Shown here: positions 1 through 18,251 of the stretch, in pieces
Layout: the number at the start of each line of letters is the position of its first letter
Position numbering within the stretch: position 1 is the first letter of the stretch
Assembly (NCBI RefSeq): GCF_002884495.1
Contig: NZ_KZ614145.1
Span: forward strand, 2,804,423 to 2,868,422
From: Rummeliibacillus pycnus
GTDB lineage: Bacteria > Bacillota > Bacilli > Bacillales_A > Planococcaceae
DNA length: 64,000 nucleotides
Direction: 5' to 3'
Position numbers and translations under genes: made by a program
Notes under the pieces: model-generated
The model's database searches: none
Told to the model about the DNA's origin: nothing
What the model saw: only the letters and a program-made list of their open reading frames with translations

Positions 1-344
1 GCACGTGCTTGCTTTGGCATTTTAGAAAGCGGCACAATCGTGAAATCATCATTTACATCTTTCATAACCTTCTCAATATTGGTAATAGCTTGATCGATTA
101 CTTGTTCCTTTAATCCTTCCTTATCATGAACGACAACAAACAATGGAACACCTTCAGATGAAGGAAAATACGCTTTTAGTGCTTTTTCAGCTTGAATCGA
201 TGCATCCGTTTCAGGAAGACCTGCGTTTTTATTTGGAGATGTCACTTCTTTTGCATGTGGTGCAATGCCCGATAATAGGCCAGCTACAATGAGCCAAGTT
301 AGTAGGATCGCAATCCATCTTTTTTTCTCTCTAAATATTTTCAT
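1..344 (-). CDS. MMPL/RND-family exporter, N-terminal part (runs off the window)
   Basis: The first 114 codons of a membrane exporter are present; the rest lies outside the window. The start is a charged stretch (MKIFREKKRW) followed by one hydrophobic helix. It continues into an extracytoplasmic loop with an N..AGLPETDASIQAEKAL pattern and 'FPSSEGVPLFVVVHD', typical of Bacillales MMPL (YdfJ-like) proton-driven transporters. It starts 9 nt after the stop of the small membrane gene at 354-755, with only a weak ribosome binding site, so translational coupling is likely. Both genes sit behind an HssR-box promoter, so the substrate may be haem or a haem-related toxic compound; that is inference. 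The family call is good, the substrate unknown. Confidence 0.8.
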   Translation of the reverse strand, partial: MKIFREKKRWIAILLTWLIVAGLLSGIAPHAKEVTSPNKNAGLPETDASIQAEKALKAYFPSSEGVPLFVVVHDKEGLKEQVIDQAITNIEKVMKDVNDDFTIVPLSKMPKQAR

Positions 345-353
345 ACACTGTCA

Positions 354-755
354 CTACTTTCTATTAGAGCTAGAATCTATCGTAAATGTTGAAATAATAA
401 ATAACCCAAAACTAATTAACAGAATCGATCCACCCAAAATATAAAACAGTAACGCAAAAGTACTGTTAATACCAAATGGCTTTAAGGTGTATAGCCACAT
501 ACCTACTGTCAACCCGATTGAGCCAATTATTGTTGTCCAGCCATGAAAAGATAATAGTTTAGAGGATTTTATTTTAAATACGCTATAGAAAATTCCCCAT
601 GCAAATACAGATAGCCAACCAACTACTAGAATATGTGCATGAATTGGCCGAAATTGATAACTACCTGAGCCAGCCATTTGTGAGCCTAAAAATGCACCGA
701 TTAAACCAAAAATTGCTGCTAATCGAATTAACCGCAAACCCCATTTTCTTTCCAC
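354..755 (-). CDS. Small four-helix membrane protein resembling haem-copper oxidase subunit I
   Basis: A protein of about 133 residues with four hydrophobic segments. The second begins with a His-rich 'PIHAHILVVGW' motif and is followed by 'SFHGW'. Paired histidines at the edge of a helix followed by a Gly-Trp turn recall haem-ligating helices of cbb3/NorB-type oxidase subunit I, and such short proteins are often labelled 'cytochrome-c oxidase'. An upstream ATG at 770 overlaps the GGAGG ribosome binding site, so the GTG at 755, spaced 8 nt from GGAGG, is the better start. It is first in an operon with the MMPL gene. Haem binding is inferred; this is far too short for a catalytic oxidase subunit. 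Confidence 0.65.
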   Translation of the reverse strand: MERKWGLRLIRLAAIFGLIGAFLGSQMAGSGSYQFRPIHAHILVVGWLSVFAWGIFYSVFKIKSSKLLSFHGWTTIIGSIGLTVGMWLYTLKPFGINSTFALLFYILGGSILLISFGLFIISTFTIDSSSNRK

Positions 756-785
756 AACATTTACCTCCATAGATTCAGACTTTTA

Positions 786-831
786 ATACTATGGTGTAAA
801 TATAGCCTGTCAACATGAACTCCATATGAAC
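786..831 (-). promoter_or_regulatory. HssR box and sigma-A promoter of the small membrane protein/MMPL operon
   Basis: On the minus strand a direct repeat GTTCATATG-GA-GTTCATGTT occupies 831-812. It matches the HssR operator described for Staphylococcus aureus hrtAB (GTTCATATT-N2-GTTCATATT) at 16 of 18 positions, with the same 2-nt spacing. The last TT of the repeat is the start of a perfect -35, TTGACA (813-808), followed after 16 nt by TAGTAT (791-786). A direct-repeat activator site abutting the -35 is the architecture expected for an OmpR-family activator. Confidence 0.8.
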
Positions 832-837
832 TCTATA

Positions 838-2208
838 TTACAAATTTGGAAGTGAAATGATAAAAGTTGTCCCCTTATTAAGCTCACTTTCTACTTTAAT
901 ATGCCCTTCATGAAGATGAATAATTTCTTCTACAATAGATAAACCAAGTCCCGTTCCTTCTTTTGAACGCGATTCATCTGCACGATAAAAGCGTTCAAAT
1001 AACTGTTTTTTCGTCACATCGTTCATACCGATTCCTGTATCTTGTATGATTACATTGACTTCTTTCATTGACGAGGCAAGTGTTACATAAATATCTCCAT
1101 CAGAGCGATTATATTTAATCGCATTGGTCAATAAATTTTCCCAGACATTTTCTAATAGGCCAGCGTCACCATTGAAAATTGTAGGTTCTAAAGTCATTGA
1201 AAGATTAATACCTTCTTCCTCCAGCCACCAACGATATTTTTGTATTGTTATTTTCAACTGCTGATCTAGAGAATACTCTTTTCTCTCTATACGACGCGCT
1301 GCTTGGTCAAGTGAAGTTAATAATAATAACTGCTTGGTTAAAGTTGATAATCGGTGTGTTTCATTTTGGATAATGGCTACGTAATTATGACGTTCCTCTT
1401 CTGTTAACTCTGATTTTAACAACCCAGCATAACCTTGAATATTTAATAATGGTGACTGAAAATCGTGTGAAACATTACTAATAAATTCTTTCCGCATTAA
1501 ATCATTTTCCTGTAATTGACCCATCATTGTATTAAAACTTGTTGCCAATTGTCCAATTTCATCTTTCCTCTCAATTTTAAGTGGTGTATCAAATCTTTCA
1601 CGTGCAATTCGTTTTGTTGCTGCAGTCAGCTCTGTAATCGGTCTAATTAATAACTTTGCAAAAAATAGCATCGCCGCTAGGCTGATAATCCCCATAAAGA
1701 GTGTCCATCCACCCATAATCGTATGTACTTCATTAAACAAAAGCTTGATATCTGGTCTTAAAAACATCGCATAATGTTTTTGATGATATTGGAATGGGAC
1801 CCCTACAGTATTGGATAAATAATTAGCAAAGAATCCTGTTACAAAGGTTTCTCTAGGAAAATCTCGCATACCATGATAAATCTTACCGTTTAATACTTTT
1901 TGAACAGTTGAATCAGGTAAATCTCTAACACGATAATTACCACCATAAAATTTATGTATTTTCTCGTCATCTACAAGATAGATTTGATAACCCACATCGC
2001 CAATCGTTTTTAAATAATGATCTAAATTGAGATCCTGTACTTCATTAATATGTTTAATAATAGATTGTGCAATTGCAACGTTTTTTGCATCATTTTTTGC
2101 CTTCGTTACCTGATGATAATAAGTGTTCATGATAAAAAAACCTGCTATTGAGCTAAAAAGCATAATCATGATTGTGACCCATAAAAATTTACTATAGAGA
2201 GATTTCAT
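838..2208 (-). CDS. hssS: Haem-sensor histidine kinase HssS
   Basis: A 456-residue membrane histidine kinase. TM1 is at about 9-28, an extracytoplasmic sensor at 30-160, TM2 at 164-185, HAMP at 186-238, and the phospho-accepting His248 in 'NVSHD'. The ATPase has an N box 'ENLLTNAIKYN' at 357-367, 'DTGIG' at 390 and 'GTGLGLS' at 418. The sensor has 'YQIYLVD', 'FYGG', 'YHGMRDFP', 'FVTGFF', 'NTVG' and 'FLRPDI', which I recall as close counterparts of segments in S. aureus HssS, also about 457 residues. It overlaps the end of the response-regulator gene by 17 nt, so the two are co-translated. It probably senses haem or haem-induced membrane stress; identification is from remembered family sequence. 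Confidence 0.82.
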   Translation of the reverse strand: MKSLYSKFLWVTIMIMLFSSIAGFFIMNTYYHQVTKAKNDAKNVAIAQSIIKHINEVQDLNLDHYLKTIGDVGYQIYLVDDEKIHKFYGGNYRVRDLPDSTVQKVLNGKIYHGMRDFPRETFVTGFFANYLSNTVGVPFQYHQKHYAMFLRPDIKLLFNEVHTIMGGWTLFMGIISLAAMLFFAKLLIRPITELTAATKRIARERFDTPLKIERKDEIGQLATSFNTMMGQLQENDLMRKEFISNVSHDFQSPLLNIQGYAGLLKSELTEEERHNYVAIIQNETHRLSTLTKQLLLLTSLDQAARRIERKEYSLDQQLKITIQKYRWWLEEEGINLSMTLEPTIFNGDAGLLENVWENLLTNAIKYNRSDGDIYVTLASSMKEVNVIIQDTGIGMNDVTKKQLFERFYRADESRSKEGTGLGLSIVEEIIHLHEGHIKVESELNKGTTFIISLPNL

Positions 2209-2881
2209 TGCTATGCACCTCTAACTTATAACCGATTCCACGTACTGTTACGATTTCTACATCTGTTGCAATTTTTGCTAATCGTTGGCGAATTCTTTTT
2301 ATATGTGTATTTAATGTTTGCTCATCTCCTTCATAATCATATCCCCAGACTTTTCCCATTATATCTGCTCTTTCAAAGACTTGATTTTTGTGTGAAGCAA
2401 GTAAAGCAAACACTTCAAATTCTTTTAACGGCATAAGTAGGGTGCTCTGCCCAGCTGATACTTCATAACTTTTTCGATTTATGGTAACAGATCCTACTCG
2501 GAGAATCGAGTTGCTCAGTTTATCATAACGACGTAAGATGGCCGCGATTCGGAATAATAACTCTTTTGGTTCAAAAGGCTTCACCATATAATCATCTGAA
2601 CCAGCAATAAACCCCTTTTCCTTATCATCTAATTCACCTTTTGCAGTTAATAGCAATACAGGCAAATCAAATTCCTCACGTATACGTTTTGTTAGATCAT
2701 AGCCATTCATTCCCGGCATCATCACATCTACTACTACCAAATCGGGTACCTCAGTTTCTAAAATACCTAACGCTTGAATTGCATTTTCAGCTTTTAGCAC
2801 TTGATAACCAGCTTGTGTTAAATGAATACGTACTAAATCTAAAATATTCTTATCATCATCTACGATCAAAATTCTTGACAC
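2192..2881 (-). CDS. hssR: OmpR-family response regulator HssR
   Basis: A receiver domain with acidic pocket 'VDDD' at 7-10, phospho-acceptor Asp52 in 'VVVDVMMPG', Thr79 and Lys101 in 'MVKPFEP', then a winged-helix effector with 'KVWGYDYEGDEQTLNTHIKR'. The effector and the 'FIAGSDDYMVKPFE' region resemble S. aureus HssR as I remember it. An ATG at 2902 is possible, but the GTG at 2881 has GGAG 8 nt upstream and gives the standard N-terminus (xSRILIVDDD). A TATAAT at 2919-2914 would put transcription start near 2907, which also favours the GTG. It likely activates the operon behind the HssR box at 812-831. Confidence 0.82.
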   Translation of the reverse strand: MSRILIVDDDKNILDLVRIHLTQAGYQVLKAENAIQALGILETEVPDLVVVDVMMPGMNGYDLTKRIREEFDLPVLLLTAKGELDDKEKGFIAGSDDYMVKPFEPKELLFRIAAILRRYDKLSNSILRVGSVTINRKSYEVSAGQSTLLMPLKEFEVFALLASHKNQVFERADIMGKVWGYDYEGDEQTLNTHIKRIRQRLAKIATDVEIVTVRGIGYKLEVHSNEISL

Positions 2882-2913
2882 TTTAATCGCTCCATTTCCC
2901 ATTACTTTTCTCC

Positions 2914-2919
2914 ATTATA
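2914..2919 (-). promoter_or_regulatory. Possible -10 element for hssRS
   Basis: A perfect TATAAT lies just upstream of hssR, but no good -35 is visible: the -35 position falls inside the hairpin of the preceding terminator. The -10 may be real with a weak -35, or hssRS may depend on leakage through the terminator. Confidence 0.4.
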
Positions 2920-2921
2920 AC

Positions 2922-2960
2922 GAAAGAGCTGATGGGGCCACACCCGCATCAACTCTTTTT
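2922..2960 (-). terminator. Terminator of the DUF1648 membrane protein gene
   Basis: An inverted repeat of about 15 bp (AAAGAGTTGATGCGGG pairing with CCCCATCAGCTCTTT, loop TGTGG) starts at the stop codon of the gene at 2959-4059. The 3' T run is short. It overlaps the putative hssR promoter. Confidence 0.55.
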
Positions 2961-4059
2961 ATGATAATAATGCTATGAATAATATGATAATTAATGGAAT
3001 AAACACGATCAAATACCCCATTGGCCTAGCAAAATTAATGGTCCAACCAATGCCAAATCGTTTTTCAACAAAAAGAGATGGATCTTCTTTATTAAAATAG
3101 AATAATCCGCCTTTCCAGTAACGATCATCATCTATATCGGTAATTCCATCTGAAAAACCTGAGCGTTCACCCATTTCTTCTAAATTACTGACTTTAACAG
3201 AGAAAATAATACTTCCTATTAAGATAACCAATATAAACGTTATAAATATAGTGAGCATAATACCTTTCCCAACAATACCATGATGAATAGTTGTTAACTG
3301 TAAAAAACTAAATAAGATGGTGATAAGGAAAGCAGTTAAAAACATAAACCAACTAGTATATTTTCGTTTATTTAGTTGTTTATGAGCTGATTTTGGGGGA
3401 TTAATAGCACTTATCTTTATACCAGAACGCTTAGTTCCTTCTGTTAAAGCAGCAAATAACCCTTGCATAACTAACATCATAAGAGGTAACAAAATTACTG
3501 AAAAACGATTCTTTTCTGTAAAAGCATCAGCCTCTCCGCTTGGCCCCCAATGTGTAGGAATCTGCTCAGGTAATAGAGCGTATTGATAGTACGTGTAAAT
3601 CATTAATAATAACGGGACAAAAGCTAAACTTATAAAATAAGAAAGAGGTAGCATCTCATCTTTCGCACGTAAGGACACATCGACTACCCTTATTTCAGTT
3701 AAATGTTTTCCCCATTTTTGTTGTTGCTTCTTTATTTTCAATTTCCAATGAAAATATGCATAGAGTACCATACTTATTATCATTATTAGAAACATTAGTG
3801 TTATACCAATTATGATTTGAAAATCTTCATTATGAATTACAACAATTGAACAAATGCTATAACCAAATAGCAAAAGTAACCAAATACTGGCTAAAATGAT
3901 ACTATAGATTTTTTTAGCTTGAATAACTAATTTGTCTTCAATATGTGTCGCAGGTATCGTAACACCAAATACAACGGTCCTTTTTAAAAGATACGGTAAA
4001 AATATTTGAATAATTCCTGTAAAACATAACATAACAAATGAAATCCAGAATCCAATCAT
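2959..4059 (-). CDS. DUF1648/DUF5808 multi-spanning membrane protein
   Basis: A 366-residue integral membrane protein with about eight hydrophobic segments. The region near residues 145-200 ('LPEQIPTHWGPSGEADAF', 'LLPLMMLV') is the DUF1648 signature also found in SdpI-type immunity proteins. The C-terminal 'YWKGGLFYFNKEDPSLFVEK' followed by 'GIGWTINFARP' is the DUF5808 signature. Such proteins are usually cotranscribed with a small GntR regulator, and here a GntR remnant lies 10 nt upstream. The biochemical function is unknown; a role in envelope or antimicrobial-peptide stress is only suggested by the SdpI resemblance. Confidence 0.75.
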   Translation of the reverse strand: MIGFWISFVMLCFTGIIQIFLPYLLKRTVVFGVTIPATHIEDKLVIQAKKIYSIILASIWLLLLFGYSICSIVVIHNEDFQIIIGITLMFLIMIISMVLYAYFHWKLKIKKQQQKWGKHLTEIRVVDVSLRAKDEMLPLSYFISLAFVPLLLMIYTYYQYALLPEQIPTHWGPSGEADAFTEKNRFSVILLPLMMLVMQGLFAALTEGTKRSGIKISAINPPKSAHKQLNKRKYTSWFMFLTAFLITILFSFLQLTTIHHGIVGKGIMLTIFITFILVILIGSIIFSVKVSNLEEMGERSGFSDGITDIDDDRYWKGGLFYFNKEDPSLFVEKRFGIGWTINFARPMGYLIVFIPLIIILFIALLS

Positions 4060-4069
4060 ATCTAGCCCC

Positions 4070-4402
4070 CTATTGTAATTTTTTTATTATCTTGTCAACC
4101 AACTGTTCAAAATCCCCCATCTCTAAACCATAAACGATTCCTTCAGCTATTACAGGTCTTAGCATTTTTTCCATGTAATCTAATTGCTTTGCTTTTGCCT
4201 TCTCCATCTCATCAGATGGATTTACAATAGCACCTGATTTTGGCTGAATTGTAATCAGTCCCTTTTTCTCTAATTCATGATAACTCTTATTAACTGTGTG
4301 CATATTGACACCTAAATCGGCAGCAAGTAAACGTACAGAAGGTAGTGATTCACCTGGTTTTATAGCTCCAATAGCAATACCTTCGATGATTTGCTGTGTT
4401 AA
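4070..4402 (-). pseudogene. GntR (YtrA-type) regulator lacking its N-terminal codons
   Basis: The open frame carries a near-complete winged helix (QQIIEGIAIGAIKPGESLPS, then RLLAADLGVN and HTVNKSYHELEKKGLI) and the short YtrA-type C-terminal helix. Just before 'LTQQII' it meets an in-frame TAA at 4403-4405. The usual first 12-18 residues, with the conserved 'PIYxQL' element and start codon, are missing. The only internal ATG (4303) lies inside the recognition helix and would destroy DNA binding. Upstream sequence is AT-rich and unrelated, so a deletion or rearrangement probably removed the 5' end. The downstream DUF1648 gene may therefore be deregulated or silent. Confidence 0.75.
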
Positions 4403-4538
4403 TTAAGTATATATAGGAACGTATTATAAGTATGGGATAACCAATTTGAACATTTCAAGTAAAACAAAAGAACGTAATATTATTATATTATACCTTCTTT
4501 CCTTATGGATTTAAGAATCTAATTAAGTTTAATAACAC

Positions 4539-4892
4539 CTATAGAACCTTTGTCCCTTGATGAAATTGCATTTTCCATTTCCCGTTTTCTCTCTTCCAAA
4601 TAGAACTTCTCAATGAAGTTTGCTTACTTATTTCATCAAAGATTTTATATGTTGCTAAAACAATATTTTCAGATAAAGGATATATCTCAAAATTACTTAA
4701 ACTCATTTTTACTACCCTAAGTCCTTCAGTAGCAATTCCTTGCTCTTTGTATAAAGTTTTCCCTGAACTACCAATTTCAAAAAAACTAGGTGATAAATAT
4801 TCACTCAACCTTTCCTTAGATTGACGTATTTCAGTTTTTAAGAGATCTTGTTCGAGTTGTTGTAAATGCTCTTTTAAATATGTATGATCCAT
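4539..4892 (-). CDS. DUF4440-like (NTF2-fold) protein
   Basis: A 117-residue soluble protein: an N-terminal helix (HLQQLEQDLLKTEIRQS), then 'LSEYLSPSFFEIGSSGKTLYKE', a middle beta region, and a C-terminal 'RSSIWKRENGKWKMQFHQGTKV'. This is the DUF4440/SnoaL-like pattern, in which the last strands end in W.....WK..FHQGT. The start has a good ribosome binding site (AGGAGATAAGAAATG). No partner or catalytic residues are evident; members are thought to bind small ligands. It is monocistronic, just downstream of the rRNA operon. Confidence 0.7.
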   Translation of the reverse strand: MDHTYLKEHLQQLEQDLLKTEIRQSKERLSEYLSPSFFEIGSSGKTLYKEQGIATEGLRVVKMSLSNFEIYPLSENIVLATYKIFDEISKQTSLRSSIWKRENGKWKMQFHQGTKVL

Positions 4893-5023
4893 TTCTTATC
4901 TCCTAGCTTTTTTCTTAACTATCAGTTTAGAAACATTATATAATAAGCTAAAAATTCAGACTATAAATTAATCACAAATTCACATTACTACTAAGTAGAT
5001 TATAGTACTATTAAGAAAATACG

Positions 5024-5056
5024 AAAAAAGCACAACTGAATCATCAGTTGTGCTTT
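5024..5056 (-). terminator. Terminator of the tandem rRNA operons
   Basis: A perfect 13-bp stem (AAAGCACAACTGA / TCAGTTGTGCTTT) with a 4-nt loop and following T run lies 6 nt after the 3' end of the downstream 5S rRNA. Confidence 0.9.
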
Positions 5057-5062
5057 ATGTAT

Positions 5063-5179
5063 GCCTAGCAACGTCCTACTCTCGCAGGGGGACAGCCCCC
5101 AACTACCATCGGCGCTAAAGAGCTTAACTTCTGTGTTCGGCATGGGAACAGGTGTGACCTCTTTGCCATCATTACTAGA
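5063..5179 (-). rRNA. rrf: 5S ribosomal RNA (downstream operon)
   Basis: About 117 nt with the conserved 'GAACACAGAAGTTAAGCTC' core and 'GAGAGTAGGAC' segments. Complementary ends form helix I (CTAGTAA / TTGCTAG). Ends are approximate to a few nt. Confidence 0.93.
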
Positions 5180-5238
5180 CTATTGAGATTGTTCTCTCAA
5201 AACTGGATAAACACTCATTGAAGTTCTTAAGAACTTTT

Positions 5239-10027
<4,789 letters not shown>

Positions 10028-10164
10028 AAGTAAAGTTTGAAAGCTCATTTGCTTTGCTAGCGTTATCTATTGATAACATTTTGTCCTTGTCACTAACAGA
10101 AGTTAGTGATCAAAGTTTATTGATTAACGTTTGCTTGTTCAGTTTTCAAGGTTCATAAAATTAT

Positions 10165-10240
10165 TGGTGGAGCCTAGCGGGATCGAACCGCTGACCTCCT
10201 GCGTGCAAGGCAGGCGCTCTCCCAGCTGAGCTAAGGCCCC
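10165..10240 (-). tRNA. tRNA-Ala (UGC)
   Basis: Complete cloverleaf with 7-bp acceptor GGGGCCT/AGGCTCC, TTCGATC T-loop, anticodon TGC and encoded CCA. Last tRNA of the array, directly before 16S. Confidence 0.96.
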
Positions 10241-10256
10241 AATCTTTTATTCAAAA

Positions 10257-10333
10257 TGGTCGGGAAGACAGGATTCGAACCTGCGACCCCTTGGTCCCAA
10301 ACCAAGTGCTCTACCAAGCTGAGCTACTTCCCG
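10257..10333 (-). tRNA. tRNA-Pro (UGG)
   Basis: Acceptor CGGGAAG pairs with CTTCCCG; the anticodon loop is TTTGGGA with anticodon TGG; TTCGAAT T-loop; CCA encoded. Confidence 0.96.
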
Positions 10334-10336
10334 ATA

Positions 10337-10413
<77 letters not shown>

Positions 10414-10446
10414 ATATCGTAATTTTTATAATTTTAATAATTAAAA

Positions 10447-10535
10447 TGGTGCCGAGGACCGGAATCGAACCGGTACGGTTGTCACCAACCGCAGGATTTT
10501 AAGTCCTGTGCGTCTGCCAGTTCCGCCACCCCGGC
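10447..10535 (-). tRNA. tRNA-Leu (UAA)
   Basis: 89 nt with a long variable arm, acceptor GCCGGGG/CCTCGGC, anticodon TAA, CCA encoded. Confidence 0.96.
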
Positions 10536-10540
10536 ATATT

Positions 10541-10615
10541 TGGAGCGGAAGACGGGGTTCGAACCCGCGACCCCCACCTTGGCAAGGTGATGTTCTACCA
10601 CTGAACTACTTCCGC
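10541..10615 (-). tRNA. tRNA-Gly (GCC)
   Basis: Acceptor GCGGAAG/CTTCCGC, anticodon loop TTGCCAA, T-loop TTCGAAC, CCA encoded. Confidence 0.96.
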
Positions 10616-10662
10616 ATATGCATGTGTTATTTATTCTGGCAATTTATTATACTTTATATAAA

Positions 10663-10747
10663 TGGTGCGGGTGAAGGGAGTCGAACCCCCACGCCTTGCG
10701 GCGCTAGATCCTAAGTCTAGTGCGTCTGCCAATTCCGCCACACCCGC
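10663..10747 (-). tRNA. tRNA-Leu (UAG)
   Basis: 85 nt with a long variable arm, acceptor GCGGGTG/CACCCGC, anticodon TAG, CCA encoded. Confidence 0.96.
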
Positions 10748-10762
10748 AATATTAAATTAAAA

Positions 10763-10838
10763 TGGTGAGTCATGCAGGATTCGAACCAGCGACCCTCTGA
10801 TTAAAAGTCAGATGCTCTACCAACTGAGCTAATGACTC
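10763..10838 (-). tRNA. tRNA-Lys (UUU)
   Basis: Acceptor GAGTCAT/ATGACTC, anticodon TTT, T-loop TTCGAAT, CCA encoded. Confidence 0.96.
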
Positions 10839-10853
10839 ATTTTAAAAGAAATA

Positions 10854-10929
<76 letters not shown>

Positions 10930-10942
10930 AAGATAAATTATA

Positions 10943-11018
10943 TGGTGGAGGATGACGGGATCGAACCGCCGACCCCCTGCTTGTAAGGCAGGTGCTCTCC
11001 CAGCTGAGCTAATCCTCC
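10943..11018 (-). tRNA. tRNA-Val (UAC)
   Basis: Acceptor GGAGGAT/ATCCTCC, anticodon TAC, T-loop TTCGATC, CCA encoded. First tRNA after the 5S gene; the nine-tRNA order equals that between rrnJ and rrnW of B. subtilis. Confidence 0.96.
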
Positions 11019-11027
11019 ATATACAAG

Positions 11028-11143
11028 CCTAGCAACGTCCTACTCTCGCAGGGGGACAGCCCCCAACTACCATCGGCGCTAAAGAGCTTAACTTCTGTGT
11101 TCGGCATGGGAACAGGTGTGACCTCTTTGCCATCATTACTAGA
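11028..11143 (-). rRNA. rrf: 5S ribosomal RNA (upstream operon)
   Basis: Same sequence as the 5S gene at 5063-5179. It is followed after about 9 nt by tRNA-Val, so 5S and the tRNAs form one transcript. Confidence 0.93.
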
Positions 11144-11168
11144 CTATGTTTTTTTAAAGACAAGAATT

Positions 11169-11196
11169 ATTATATCATATTCTCGTTGAAAGTCAA
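11169..11196 (-). promoter_or_regulatory. Promoter inside the 23S-5S spacer
   Basis: On the minus strand TTGACT (11196-11191), 16 nt, TATAAT (11174-11169). The flanking AAAAAGTTCTTGAC equals the sequence around the -35 of the main rrn promoter at 16240. It lies in a segment of about 66 nt missing from the equivalent spacer of the downstream operon (5180-5238). It can drive 5S, the nine tRNAs and the second 16S-23S-5S set independently of the first operon. Confidence 0.75.
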
Positions 11197-11268
11197 GAAC
11201 TTTTTCAAAAAAGTTTTTTATTCTCTCAAAACTGGATAAACGTTATTGAAGTTCTTAAATCAACTTTT

Positions 11269-16057
<4,789 letters not shown>

Positions 16058-16211
16058 ATAAAGTTTGAAAGCTCATTTGCTTTGCTAGCGTTATCTATTG
16101 ATAACATTTTGTCCTTGTCACTAACAGAAGTTAGTGATCAAAGTTTATTGATTAACGTTTGCTTGTTCAGTTTTCAAGGTTCATGTTTCATCGCTTTTCA
16201 GCGACTCATTT

Positions 16212-16240
16212 ATTATATCACAACAACTTTTCGTTGTCAA
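16212..16240 (-). promoter_or_regulatory. rrn promoter P2 (perfect consensus)
   Basis: TTGACA (16240-16235), 17 nt, TATAAT (16217-16212), preceded by an A/T-rich UP-like stretch. It is about 155 nt before 16S. The 16058-16582 gap holds the 16S leader, this promoter, two further promoters and the lysS terminator. Confidence 0.92.
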
Positions 16241-16305
16241 GAACTTTTTTAAAAAACTTTTAAGTTCTTGTAAATAAATTAATTTCACTTGTTAGCGACT
16301 TAAAT

Positions 16306-16334
16306 ATTATATCAACTTCAATTTAAAATGTCAA
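16306..16334 (-). promoter_or_regulatory. rrn promoter P1 (perfect consensus)
   Basis: TTGACA (16334-16329), 17 nt, TATAAT (16311-16306). Tandem with P2, the usual arrangement of Bacillus rrn operons. Confidence 0.9.
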
Positions 16335-16387
16335 CTACTTTTTTATTTGTTTAGTAGTTAACTTTTAAAGAAATTAACAACTTAATT

Positions 16388-16416
16388 ACTATATCACCAT
16401 ATCATTGTATTTACAA
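16388..16416 (-). promoter_or_regulatory. Possible third rrn promoter
   Basis: TTGTAA (16416-16411), 17 nt, TATAGT (16393-16388). Same spacing and same GTGATATA context as P1 and P2, but weaker hexamers. Confidence 0.55.
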
Positions 16417-16530
16417 GCCTTTTCACTAAAAAATTAAATAAATATTAAATCACTTGTAATTCATTTCTTATGGCTTGTCTTCAATTTTATATAATCCCTC
16501 ATTATTTTACAAACAAAATATTTTATCGAC

Positions 16531-16562
16531 AAAAAATGGTGTTCTCAGCGTCTGAGAACACC
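16531..16562 (-). terminator. lysS terminator
   Basis: Stem GGTGTTCTCAG / CTGAGAACACC with a 3-nt loop followed by ATTTTTTG, 21 nt after the lysS stop codon. Confidence 0.92.
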
Positions 16563-16582
16563 AGAGTAAAGCAACCTGTATA

Positions 16583-18085
<1,503 letters not shown>

Positions 18086-18204
18086 TTATATTTGTTCCGC
18101 TAAGCAGTCCATAATGTATTTATTGTACACAATTTTCACTAACGATTCACGTCTTTCTACTCATTTTCCCCTTTAAAACTAACACAACATGTGACAAAGA
18201 GGGA

Positions 18205-18234
18205 AAAAGTCGCCACTATTTTAGGGCGACTTTT
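18205..18234 (-). terminator. dusB terminator
   Basis: AAAAGTCGCC / GGCGACTTTT stem with a 10-nt loop running into a T stretch, just after the dusB stop. It ends the folate-dusB operon before lysS. Confidence 0.85.
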
Positions 18235-18251
18235 GATGACGAGAAAGTTTT

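Noticed and set aside
10508..10714. A 68-codon plus-strand frame across the tRNA array
   Set aside because: It runs antisense through tRNA-Leu and tRNA-Gly genes and has no coding features.
16058..16582. Possible small RNA or T-box upstream of the first 16S gene
   Set aside because: The structure is explained by the 16S leader, two or three rrn promoters and the lysS terminator; no T-box core was found.
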